A DNA stretch of 64,000 bases from Aestuariivivens insulae. Lineage in GTDB: Bacteria > Bacteroidota > Bacteroidia > Flavobacteriales > Flavobacteriaceae. A model generated the notes under the pieces. It made no database searches. It was given only the letters and a program-made list of their open reading frames with translations, and had not been told where the DNA came from. The stretch spans positions 124,001 to 188,000 of the forward strand of contig NZ_JAKMCS010000002.1 in the NCBI RefSeq assembly GCF_022662195.1, given 5' to 3'. Each line of letters starts with the position of its first letter. Position 1 is the first letter of the stretch. The position numbers and the translations under genes were made by a program. Below, piece by piece: positions 8,432 to 17,490 of this stretch.

Positions 8432-9382
8432 TTGAACAATAACGATTTTACATACGTATTACAGCACCCTCAGTCTATGACTCACCAACAAACTGAGGAT
8501 ATAAAATCTATTATCGACGCATTCCCTTATATGCAATCGGCAAGGGCTGTCTACCTTAAAGGCCTAAAAGATCAGAGCAGTTTAAACTATAACCAAGAAC
8601 TAAAAATAACAGCAGCCTATACTACAGACCGAAGCATTCTATTTGATTATATTACTTCGGAAACCTTTATTCAAAATGAAATTTCGCAATTCATCAAACA
8701 AAATATCGAACACTTAAAAGATATTGTAGTTGATGCCCAACATATTTCAGCAAGCAAAAGTGTAGCTATAGATGATACGCTCAAGCAACAAATTGAAGAC
8801 ACCCAAGATGTACTGGATCCTTCTTTGTTTCAACCTAAGGAGGTTCGACCGCAAAAAACGGCAGCTTTTAGTCTAGACGAATCTGAAGCCATAGAACCTA
8901 TAACCGAAAGCACCAAAACACAAGAAGTTTCTGCTGTGGATATATTGAATCTGGGACAACCCCTGCCTTTCGACAAAACAGAAACCCATTCCTTTAATGA
9001 GTGGCTCAAATTAACGCGCTACAACCCCATAGACCGTACGAAAGACAACAAAACGTCTGTTAACGTACCAAAACCAGTAGCGCCATCAGATGCCGAAAAA
9101 AGCAAAAAATTTAAGCTTATAGATAAATTCATTGCTAAAAACCCAAAAATAAACCCTACCACATCTACCGCCCCAAAAGGAAATTTAGCCAAAGCCCAAA
9201 TGATACAGCCGGAAGCACTAATGACAGAGACTTTGGCCCGTATTTATGTGGAACAAAAGAACTACAAAAAAGCCATTCAATCTTATAAAATATTAAGTTT
9301 GAAATATCCAGAAAAAAGTGGTTTCTTTGCAAACCAAATTAAAGCAGTAGAACAATTACAAGAACAAAATAATAAAGAATAA
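8432..9382 (+). CDS. TPR-like C-terminal protein between lptE and secG
   Basis: A 316-residue, soluble, mostly helical protein of unknown function. The start is a TTG at 8432: an in-frame stop lies four codons upstream (8420) and the next ATG is 15 codons in, which would remove the NDFTYVLQHPQ segment expected at the N-terminus. Residues from about 110 to 230 are a low-complexity linker rich in T, E and K. The last 45 residues (ETLARIYVEQKNYKKAIQSYKILSLKYPEKSGFFANQI) look like one tetratricopeptide unit. It overlaps secG by one base (TAATG). It may be a scaffold linked to envelope biogenesis, judged from position only. Confidence 0.85.
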   Translation: MNNNDFTYVLQHPQSMTHQQTEDIKSIIDAFPYMQSARAVYLKGLKDQSSLNYNQELKITAAYTTDRSILFDYITSETFIQNEISQFIKQNIEHLKDIVVDAQHISASKSVAIDDTLKQQIEDTQDVLDPSLFQPKEVRPQKTAAFSLDESEAIEPITESTKTQEVSAVDILNLGQPLPFDKTETHSFNEWLKLTRYNPIDRTKDNKTSVNVPKPVAPSDAEKSKKFKLIDKFIAKNPKINPTTSTAPKGNLAKAQMIQPEALMTETLARIYVEQKNYKKAIQSYKILSLKYPEKSGFFANQIKAVEQLQEQNNKE

Positions 9383-9750
9383 TGAGTACGTTTACAATAT
9401 TTTTAGCATTAATCGTTGTAGTAGCGTTTTTGTTAGTGGTAGTCATCATGGTACAAAACCCTAAAGGCGGTGGATTATCGTCTTCATTTGGTGGCGGTGG
9501 CACACAACAATTAGGTGGTGTAAAAAAGACAACCGACTTCTTGGACAAAAGTACTTGGACTTTAGCAACCTTATTATTGGTATTGATCCTAGTTTCAAAC
9601 GTGGCCATAAATAAAGGTTCAGAAAGCGAAGATTCAAAAGTATTGGATCCCAATGCACAAACCACACAGCCGTTGCCTACTCCAACGCCTGCAGCTAACA
9701 CCAATACCGATGCTGCAACCAGTACCCCTGCTGACTCTACAACAGAATAA
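9382..9750 (+). CDS. secG: Preprotein translocase subunit SecG
   Basis: Small inner-membrane subunit of the SecYEG channel. It has two membrane segments (residues about 4-24 and 53-75) separated by the loop QNPKGGGLSSSFGGGG, the SecG hallmark, followed by TTDFLDKSTW. At 122 residues it is longer than the E. coli protein because of a hydrophilic tail rich in Thr, Pro and Ala (residues 90-122). The ATG shares a base with the stop of the upstream gene, so translation is probably coupled. A strong terminator follows. Confidence 0.94.
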   Translation: MSTFTIFLALIVVVAFLLVVVIMVQNPKGGGLSSSFGGGGTQQLGGVKKTTDFLDKSTWTLATLLLVLILVSNVAINKGSESEDSKVLDPNAQTTQPLPTPTPAANTNTDAATSTPADSTTE

Positions 9751-9770
9751 CTTTAAAAGAACTAACAAAA

Positions 9771-9799
9771 AATGCCAACTCAACCAGTTGGCATTTTTT
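9771..9799 (+). terminator. Intrinsic terminator after secG
   Basis: A perfect 10-base stem AATGCCAACT (9771-9780) / AGTTGGCATT (9786-9795) with a 5-base loop, running into six T. It closes the miaB-to-secG run before the groES promoter region. Confidence 0.92.
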
Positions 9800-9875
9800 G
9801 TTTCTATACTAATTGCAATTTAAAATCGACACGCTATTTCACAGTGGCATCTGCAAGTTTGTCAGTTACCATGAG

Positions 9876-9892
9876 TTGGCACATTTTTAGCT
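9876..9892 (+). promoter_or_regulatory. Sigma-54-like promoter for groES-groEL
   Basis: TTGGCACATTTTTAGCT fits the -24/-12 pattern: GG at 9878-9879 and GC at 9890-9891 are exactly 10 bases apart, and TGGCAC matches fully. The -12 half is TAGC, not TTGC. The predicted start near 9903 would give a leader of about 40 bases to groES (9942). A possible activator site, CTGCAAGTTTGTCAG (9851-9865), with CTG/CAG ends, lies just upstream. No CIRCE element is present. This is a sequence match only. Confidence 0.5.
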
Positions 9893-9941
9893 TCATGCTT
9901 CAACGTTAATCAAAATTTAATTATAAAATAATTATACACTT

Positions 9942-10217
9942 ATGAGCTTAAACATTAAACCATTGGCAGACCGAGTTCTTATAGAACCAGCTGCGGCTGA
10001 AACTAAAACAGCATCAGGAATTATCATTCCAGACAACGCTAAAGAAAAACCACAAAGAGGTACTGTTGTTGCTGCCGGCCCTGGCACCAAGGACGAGCCT
10101 ATTACCGTTAAAGTTGGCGACACTGTTTTATATGGTAAATATGCAGGCACAGAGCTTAAACTAGACGGAAACGACTACCTAATAATGCGCGAAAGCGACA
10201 TCTTGGCAATTGTTTAA
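9942..10217 (+). CDS. groES: Co-chaperonin GroES
   Basis: Ten-kilodalton lid of the GroEL folding chamber, 91 residues, a normal length. It starts [20 protein letters not shown] and contains the mobile loop [21 protein letters not shown], then [15 protein letters not shown] and the C-terminal [13 protein letters not shown]. It is followed by groEL after 130 bases that include a hairpin repeat. Regulation is probably at the sigma-54-like promoter upstream. Confidence 0.98.
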   Translation: MSLNIKPLADRVLIEPAAAETKTASGIIIPDNAKEKPQRGTVVAAGPGTKDEPITVKVGDTVLYGKYAGTELKLDGNDYLIMRESDILAIV

Positions 10218-10305
10218 ATAATTGCTTTTTTTATTTCCGTATGTCACACTAAGAGCGATCTAAGCAAATGCGGAAATCTTATTTAAAAACTGAATTAATA
10301 TTAAA

Positions 10306-10332
10306 TGGATTCCTGCCTTCGCAGGAATGACA
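10306..10332. repeat. REP-like hairpin between groES and groEL (short form)
   Basis: ATTCCTGC (10309-10316) and GCAGGAAT (10321-10328) form a perfect 8-base stem with loop CTTC, flanked by TGG and GACA. A near-identical copy is at 52790-52816; longer copies with an inserted core lie at 27197, 28906 and 52714. It ends 16 bases before the groEL start, so it is in the mRNA leader of that gene. Confidence 0.75.
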
Positions 10333-10341
10333 AAAAAATAA

Positions 10342-11979
<1,638 letters not shown>

Positions 11980-12006
11980 TATTGAGTATTCTTCAAAAAC
12001 CAAAAA

Positions 12007-12040
12007 AACGCTTCAAATTTAAATTTGAAGCGTTTTTTTT
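12007..12040 (+). terminator. Intrinsic terminator after groEL
   Basis: A 14-base perfect inverted repeat: AACGCTTCAAATTT (12007-12020) then AAATTTGAAGCGTT (12021-12034), followed by T to 12040. It closes the groES-groEL operon. The next gene is on the other strand. Confidence 0.9.
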
Positions 12041-12102
12041 GATTTAATTTCATCCTAAAAAATTGGCTCTAGTTTAATATCATAGTCTTTGCTTTCAAAA
12101 AG

Positions 12103-12786
12103 TTAGTTCTGTTTCAAAGCCTTGGTTATCCCCCTTTTCACAATAGGCTCCATAACCAAGTATCCTGCTCTATTTGGATGTACACCATCTTCTCCCAGTT
12201 CTTTTTTTAAGCCATTTTGGTTATTAACCATAGCTGAAAAATAATCGACATACACAATCTTGGAGGCTTGTGCGTAAGCTTGTAACTTCCTGTTAAGGGC
12301 TATAATAATTTGATCTGGGTTTTTAACTGGGCTCCAGGGATACTTGTACACAGGCAAAACAGAGCACAATACAACTTCAATATTGTTGGCTTTAGCCAGC
12401 TCGACCATTGAGATTATATTGCCTTCTATCATTTCAATTGTAGACGGCCCAGTATTACCGGCTATATCATTAGTCCCTGCTAAGATAACAACCACTGCTG
12501 GTTTCAAATTAATAACATCTTGGCGAAACCGCAATAGCATTTGAGGTGTCGTTTGCCCTCCAATACCTCTATTTATATACGATTTGTCACTAAAAAATTG
12601 AGGACGAATGTTTAACCATTGTTCTGTAATTGAATTGCCCATAAACACTACCCGATGCTCACCAGGTTGCGGAACATTCAATGCCGCATTATCCATTTGA
12701 TATCTTTTTAAATTGGGCCAATCTTGAGCATGGGAAAAATTAAACATTAATAACGCAATTAAAATTGAACCGCATAAAAACTTCAT
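12103..12786 (-). CDS. Secreted SGNH/GDSL-family hydrolase
   Basis: A 227-residue esterase- or acylhydrolase-type protein with a signal peptide ending near residue 20 (FNFSHAQ). The four SGNH blocks are present: GNSIT with Ser52 (block I), GIGGQTT with Gly77 (block II), GTND with Asn106 (block III) and DGVHP with Asp200 and His203 (block V). The motif GNSIT in place of GDSIT is common in secreted Bacteroidota members. Substrates in the family include acylated sugars, platelet-activating-factor-like esters and lipids; nothing here fixes the substrate. It is a single gene on the minus strand, downstream of the XrtF pair. Confidence 0.9.
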   Translation of the reverse strand: MKFLCGSILIALLMFNFSHAQDWPNLKRYQMDNAALNVPQPGEHRVVFMGNSITEQWLNIRPQFFSDKSYINRGIGGQTTPQMLLRFRQDVINLKPAVVVILAGTNDIAGNTGPSTIEMIEGNIISMVELAKANNIEVVLCSVLPVYKYPWSPVKNPDQIIIALNRKLQAYAQASKIVYVDYFSAMVNNQNGLKKELGEDGVHPNRAGYLVMEPIVKRGITKALKQN

Positions 12787-12829
12787 ATATTTAAATTATT
12801 CTTGACACGCGTATTCAGGTCTAAATTAT

Positions 12830-13267
12830 TTACTCTTCTCTAATTTTTAATTTATAGTAATAAAATGCCGGAAGCAACAAAATTAAAATTATGGGCTGTA
12901 TAAGGAACCGGCGTACATTAAAAAACATATAATAGTCCTCTTGCCTGGGGTTTACAACAAAATACAAATAAATAAAAATCAACACTATAAAAGCCATACC
13001 ATAGATAATTGTTGAAAACCGCAACATGTTTTTATCTTTAAAAGCAACATATATTATAGCTAGTGAAAGAATACTATTGAGCCCATATCGCAAACCTGTA
13101 AACAGCGTTAGCTTAAAAACTTCACGCCTAGGATTATCGATGTACAAATAATCGTTTTGAAAAAAAATTAAATAGGGATCGTAAAACAACTCATTCTCAA
13201 AAAAGCGAATTAAAATCAACAGTCCAAACAAGACAAGTAGCAATATAATGGTTAGACTCCTAGACAT
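12830..13267 (-). CDS. Exosortase F system-associated membrane protein
   Basis: A 145-residue membrane protein with an N-terminal span (SLTIILLLVLFGLLILIRFFE) and three more hydrophobic stretches to the end. It has the pattern of the small partner always found beside XrtF in flavobacteria: FFENELFYDPYL near residue 25, LRYGLNSILSLAIIY in the middle and an FNVRRFLIQPIILILLLPAFYYY end. Its start codon overlaps the end of xrtF by 8 bases, so the two are made together. The function is unknown; a co-factor of the exosortase is the usual inference. Confidence 0.85.
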   Translation of the reverse strand: MSRSLTIILLLVLFGLLILIRFFENELFYDPYLIFFQNDYLYIDNPRREVFKLTLFTGLRYGLNSILSLAIIYVAFKDKNMLRFSTIIYGMAFIVLIFIYLYFVVNPRQEDYYMFFNVRRFLIQPIILILLLPAFYYYKLKIREE

Positions 13268-13811
13268 GCTTCTTATTTATCGTTGCAAAATAGTTTACCC
13301 AAACCATCCATAAAAAAAATACGACGCCGTAAATAATAGCGGGAAAAATAACGGTGTGCAATACTTCTTTCCGCCATGGGTAATGATATAAGGCAATAGT
13401 TAAAATTACTATACGCAATAAATTAACCACGTAAATTATCACACTTCCAGAAAGCAAGAACAAAAGCGTTTGTTTTAGCCTCCCTGAAAATGCCACTACA
13501 AAAGAGACAAACAAAATAATAACACTAACAGCATTACATCCCTCAATAATTCTAGCAATATATTTACCATTTACAATAAGCTTCATTGAAGGCTCGTTAG
13601 GGTGAGGCTCTACCCTACCAATATAACCAAAATCATTTAATAAGTTCTCGGTTTGCTTAGCCACCAAATGCGTTACATAATCTGGATAAAATCTTGATTC
13701 TTTAGAAAAATCTAAATAAAACTTATACGAAAGCGACAATACTAAATATACCATTAAAAACGTAAGTATAAATCGCACTACCAATTTGTATTTTATAAAA
13801 AGGGCTTTCAA
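13260..13811 (-). CDS. xrtF: Exosortase family protein XrtF
   Basis: A polytopic membrane cysteine protease/transpeptidase of the exosortase family, which acts on C-terminal sorting signals of exported proteins. It has 183 residues. The catalytic triad of the family can be seen: Cys92 in IIEGCNAVSV, Arg133 in NLLRIV, and His152 in LHTVIFP, placed at membrane-segment edges as expected. The gene overlaps the F-system partner gene by 8 bases. XrtF is found in flavobacteria and its substrate is not settled. No protein in this window shows a clear C-terminal sorting tail. Confidence 0.92.
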   Translation of the reverse strand: MKALFIKYKLVVRFILTFLMVYLVLSLSYKFYLDFSKESRFYPDYVTHLVAKQTENLLNDFGYIGRVEPHPNEPSMKLIVNGKYIARIIEGCNAVSVIILFVSFVVAFSGRLKQTLLFLLSGSVIIYVVNLLRIVILTIALYHYPWRKEVLHTVIFPAIIYGVVFFLWMVWVNYFATINKKHV

Positions 13812-13899
13812 TAAAACTTGTTGTTGTTTCTTTAAATTAAGTTAAAATGAACATCCAAATTACGCCTTTTTAAATACTTTTACCAAAATTTTTGTTGTC

Positions 13900-14355
13900 A
13901 TGACATTCGAACAATTAAAACCACAGGTTGAATCTATTATTTCCAATTCACAGCTTACCGTTAATGAGCGTCTATTAGAACTATGCAAACTTCTTGAAAC
14001 TCACATTAATTATTATAATTGGGTTGGATTTTACTTTAGAAATGGCGATAAAGAAGAACTCCTGCTTGGCCCCTACGTTGGAGCGCCTACAGATCATACT
14101 GTAATTCCTTTTGGCAAGGGCATTTGCGGGCAGGTGGCCGTTAGCAATACAAATTTTGTAGTACCAGATGTCTCAGCTCAAGACAATTATATTGCGTGCA
14201 GCATTACGGTTAAGGCCGAAATTGTAATTCCTATTTTTGTAAATGGTAAAAATATAGGGCAGATAGATATAGACTCCAACACTCCAGACCCCTTTACAGA
14301 AGCCGACGAGCGCTTTTTGGAATTTGTGTGCGCTAAAGTATCGGAAATACTTTAG
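13900..14355 (+). CDS. msrC: GAF-domain free methionine-(R)-sulfoxide reductase-like protein
   Basis: A 151-residue single GAF domain that resembles fRMsr (MsrC), which reduces free methionine-R-sulfoxide with thioredoxin. Matching features are NWVGFYF, LGPYVG, FGKGICGQVA with Cys76, YIACS with Cys100, AEIVIPI and IGQIDIDS. The two cysteines correspond to those used in the family's catalysis; the segment IACSITVKAEIVIP differs from the usual IACD-SNSEIV form, so activity is likely but not certain. It is divergent from xrtF, with 88 bases between them. The stop codon is followed at once by a period-7 repeat array. Confidence 0.85.
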   Translation: MTFEQLKPQVESIISNSQLTVNERLLELCKLLETHINYYNWVGFYFRNGDKEELLLGPYVGAPTDHTVIPFGKGICGQVAVSNTNFVVPDVSAQDNYIACSITVKAEIVIPIFVNGKNIGQIDIDSNTPDPFTEADERFLEFVCAKVSEIL

Positions 14356-14390
14356 GTTCAAGGTTAAAGGTTAAAAATTCAAGATTCAAG
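14356..14390 (+). repeat. Period-7 array (GTTCAAG type) after the GAF gene
   Basis: Five exact heptamers start at the base after the stop codon: GTTCAAG, GTTAAAG, GTTAAAA, ATTCAAG, ATTCAAG. The sequence differs from the CAGT-type arrays but the period and the place are the same. Confidence 0.65.
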
Positions 14391-14521
14391 TTTACTATGG
14401 TTAATCCAATCTGCAATCCAGACCCCAAAACCTTGAACACCTTTGTTAACAAGTTAGCTTTTTCGCAAAAAAACACACTATTTTTTTAAAACTTCTAGGG
14501 CTTTTTTTTGCTTTAAATAGT

Positions 14522-14601
14522 TACTTTTGCACTCGAAAACAACACGTTCAATGCCACGCATTGAAAAACTATAAAATTGTCATTTCCATATAAATGGAAA
14601 T
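14522..14601 (+). promoter_or_regulatory. -7 box and two-hairpin leader of purH
   Basis: TACTTTTG (14522-14529) matches TAnnTTTG; a -33 box is not clear. The leader holds two perfect 8-base stems: TTCAATGC/GCATTGAA (14547-14554 and 14558-14565, 3-base loop) and ATTTCCAT/ATGGAAAT (14582-14589 and 14594-14601, 4-base loop). The second ends 18 bases before the purH ATG, near the ribosome-binding zone. No T run follows either stem, so they are not terminators. Confidence 0.55.
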
Positions 14602-14619
14602 CAAACTAATTTAACAAAA

Positions 14620-16152
14620 ATGAGCAACGAAAAAACCATTAAATCGGCATTAATATCGGTATTTAGTAAAGACGGATTAGAACCTATTGTAAAAGAATTG
14701 AATAAACAAGGTGTTACCATATATTCTACTGGAGGTACCGAAAAGTTTATTAATGATTTAGGAATTGACGTTGTTCCCGTTGAAGACGTAACCTCTTACC
14801 CTTCCATTCTAGGCGGTCGTGTAAAAACATTACACCCTAAAGTGTTTGGTGGCATTTTAAACAGACAAAACCATGAAGGCGACGTTGCTGAGTTGACCGA
14901 ATACGACATCCCACAAATCGATGTTGTAATAGTTGATTTATATCCTTTTGAAAAAACGGTGGCCTCTGGTGCCAGCAATCAAGATATTATAGAGAAGATA
15001 GATATAGGTGGTATTTCATTAATTAGAGCTGCCGCTAAAAACTATGCCGATGTTATTTGTGTATCTTCAGTTAATGATTATGCTGAATTTTTAGAGCTTA
15101 TTTCTGCTAACAACGGTACCATTTCAGAAGAAGACAGAAAGCGTTTTGCCGCAAAAGCATTCAATGTATCCTCTCATTACGACTCGGCAATTTTCAACTA
15201 TTTTAACCAAGACGGCAACGAAACCGTTTTAAAAATTAGCGAACCTAATGCCAATGTGTTACGCTATGGTGAAAACCCACATCAAAAAGGATTTTTCTAT
15301 GGTGATTTCGATGCTATTTTCGACAAACTTCACGGTAAGGAACTAAGCTACAACAACCTGTTAGATGTTGATGCCGCTGTAAATTTAATGAACGAATTTA
15401 AAGGCGAAGCACCAACTTTCGCTATCCTTAAGCATAACAATGCTTGCGGTTTAGCCCAACGCGAAACGCTTCTTGATGCTTATAAAGATGCCCTTGCTGG
15501 TGATCCTGTTTCGGCTTTTGGAGGTATTTTAATAAGCAATACCGAAATAGACAAAGCTACCGCTGAAGAAATCCACGGTTTATTTTGCGAAGTCGTTATT
15601 GCACCAGCATTTTCAGCTGAAGCCTTAGAGATTCTTAAAGGCAAAAAGAACAGAATCCTTTTAATTTTAAAAGATATAGAACTACCTAAAACCAACGTGA
15701 GAAGTTGTTTGAACGGCATTTTGGTTCAGGGCAAGGACAATATTACCGACACTGCAGAGGATCTAAAAAATGTGACTACTTTAGCACCAACAGCATCACA
15801 AATAGACGATTTGTTATTTGCTTCAAAAATCTGTAAGCACACCAAATCCAATACCATTGTACTGGCCAAAAACAAACAATTATGCGCTAGTGGTACTGGA
15901 CAAACCAGCCGTGTCGACGCCTTAAACCAAGCCATACATAAAGCACAATCTTTTAACTTCGAACTAAAGGGTGCTGTTATGGCCAGTGATGCTTTTTTCC
16001 CATTCCCAGACTGTGTTGAAATTGCAAAAAATGCTGGTATTACCGCTGTAATACAACCTGGAGGTTCCATAAAAGACCAGTTAAGCATCGATTATTGTAA
16101 TGAAAATAATGTAGCGATGGTAATGACAGGTACTCGCCATTTCAAACACTAG
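14620..16152 (+). CDS. purH: Bifunctional AICAR transformylase / IMP cyclohydrolase
   Basis: Catalyses the last two steps of de novo IMP synthesis. The N-terminal MGS-like cyclohydrolase domain begins KSALISVFSKDGLEP, with STGGTEKFI and LGGRVKTLHPKVFGGIL. The transformylase domain follows, with LRYGENPHQKGFFYG, LKHNNACGLA and the C-terminal PGGSIKDQLSIDYCNENN and MVMTGTRHFKH. It has 510 residues, the family's usual length. The start ATG follows an A-rich stretch. It lies upstream of the mreB operon on the same strand, about 300 bases away. Confidence 0.98.
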   Translation: MSNEKTIKSALISVFSKDGLEPIVKELNKQGVTIYSTGGTEKFINDLGIDVVPVEDVTSYPSILGGRVKTLHPKVFGGILNRQNHEGDVAELTEYDIPQIDVVIVDLYPFEKTVASGASNQDIIEKIDIGGISLIRAAAKNYADVICVSSVNDYAEFLELISANNGTISEEDRKRFAAKAFNVSSHYDSAIFNYFNQDGNETVLKISEPNANVLRYGENPHQKGFFYGDFDAIFDKLHGKELSYNNLLDVDAAVNLMNEFKGEAPTFAILKHNNACGLAQRETLLDAYKDALAGDPVSAFGGILISNTEIDKATAEEIHGLFCEVVIAPAFSAEALEILKGKKNRILLILKDIELPKTNVRSCLNGILVQGKDNITDTAEDLKNVTTLAPTASQIDDLLFASKICKHTKSNTIVLAKNKQLCASGTGQTSRVDALNQAIHKAQSFNFELKGAVMASDAFFPFPDCVEIAKNAGITAVIQPGGSIKDQLSIDYCNENNVAMVMTGTRHFKH

Positions 16153-16450
16153 TCTTAAAGTTTTAAGTCACAGTCTCGCTCGGCAGTAACAAATACCGAC
16201 AACTAAAAATTACAAACAGTTTACCGCATTTGTTTTGTAGAAAGGAACATTCATGAACCTTGTCTGGTCGTTAGTTTGGCTCGTGACTAAAAAACTTAAC
16301 ATTTGGTCATCTAAAAACCGATGAAAAACGTATAAGTTTAATGTGCTTTAAATCTGTTGAATTTTCAGCATTATAATATCTAGTATATTATTAACTTTTA
16401 TTACATTTACGAAGTTCGTTTTTAAAACCTTTTAATACCACATTTAGCCT
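16153..16450 (+). other. Intergenic region between purH and mreB
   Basis: 298 bases without a gene. Directly after the purH stop, AGT trinucleotides recur at spacings 7, 6 and 13 (16161-16195), a degraded version of the CAGT array. The last 70 bases are very AT-rich and hold TACATTTA (16402-16409), a near match to the -7 consensus for mreB. No other structure was seen. Confidence 0.5.
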
Positions 16451-17479
16451 ATGGGATTTTTTGACTTCCTAACCGAAGATATTGCAATAGATTTAGGTAC
16501 CGCAAATACACTTATCATTCATAATGACAAGGTTGTTGTTGATGCACCCTCCATTGTAGCCCGCGATAGGATTTCCAGTAAAATTATTGCAGTAGGTCAA
16601 GAAGCCAGTTTAATGCAAGGCAAAACGCATGAAAACATTAAAACCATTCGTCCTTTAAAAGATGGGGTAATTGCCGATTTTGATGCTTCGGAACAAATGA
16701 TAAGTATGTTCATTAAAAACATACCGGCGTTGAAAAAGAAATTTTTCTCACCTGCCTTACGTATGGTAATTTGTATCCCATCTGGTATTACCGAAGTTGA
16801 AATGCGCGCCGTTAAGGAAAGTGCAGAACGTGTAAACGGCAAAGAGGTTTACCTAATACATGAGCCTATGGCTGCCGCTATTGGTATAGGCGTAGACATT
16901 ATGCAACCCAAAGGAAACATGGTAGTCGACATAGGTGGTGGTACGACCGAAATTGCGGTAATCGCTTTAGGTGGTATTGTTTGCGATAAATCGGTTAAAA
17001 TTGCTGGTGACGTATTTACAAACGATATTGTATATTATATGCGTACCCAACACAACTTATATGTTGGTGAACGAACTGCCGAAAAAATAAAAATCCAAAT
17101 AGGTGCTGCTACCGAAGATTTAGAGTTACCTCCAGAGGACATGAGCGTTCAAGGTCGTGATTTGCTTACGGGAAAACCAAAGCAAGTATCCATTTCGTAT
17201 CGTGAAATTGCAAAAGCTCTCGATAAATCCATTTTACGTATTGAAGATGCTGTAATGGAAACCCTATCACAAACACCTCCAGAATTAGCTGCCGACATAT
17301 ACAATACAGGTATTTATCTAGCCGGTGGTGGTTCTATGTTGCGGGGTCTGGACAAACGCTTGTCGCAAAAAACAGACTTACCGGTTTACATTGCCGAAGA
17401 TCCATTGCGTGCTGTAGTAAGAGGTACAGGTATTACACTTAAAAACTTACCTAAATACAAGAGTGTATTGATAAAATAG
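16451..17479 (+). CDS. mreB: Rod-shape actin homologue MreB
   Basis: Actin-like ATPase that forms membrane filaments guiding lateral-wall peptidoglycan synthesis. It has 342 residues. The phosphate-1 loop is IDLGTANTLI near residue 14; the phosphate-2 loop MVVDIGGGTTEIAVI is near residue 160; the adenosine loop is GGGSMLRGLDKRL near residue 296. The N-terminal MGFFDFL may be the amphipathic membrane-binding part. It is the first gene of the operon mreB-mreC-mreD-mrdA-rodA; mreC begins 12 bases after its stop. Confidence 0.98.
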   Translation: MGFFDFLTEDIAIDLGTANTLIIHNDKVVVDAPSIVARDRISSKIIAVGQEASLMQGKTHENIKTIRPLKDGVIADFDASEQMISMFIKNIPALKKKFFSPALRMVICIPSGITEVEMRAVKESAERVNGKEVYLIHEPMAAAIGIGVDIMQPKGNMVVDIGGGTTEIAVIALGGIVCDKSVKIAGDVFTNDIVYYMRTQHNLYVGERTAEKIKIQIGAATEDLELPPEDMSVQGRDLLTGKPKQVSISYREIAKALDKSILRIEDAVMETLSQTPPELAADIYNTGIYLAGGGSMLRGLDKRLSQKTDLPVYIAEDPLRAVVRGTGITLKNLPKYKSVLIK

Positions 17480-17490
17480 GCTGATAACCC

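Noticed and set aside
9801-9941. CIRCE (HrcA) operator before groES
   Set aside because: No TTAGCACTC-N9-GAGTGCTAA pattern or near variant is present; the only good signal is the sigma-54-like box.
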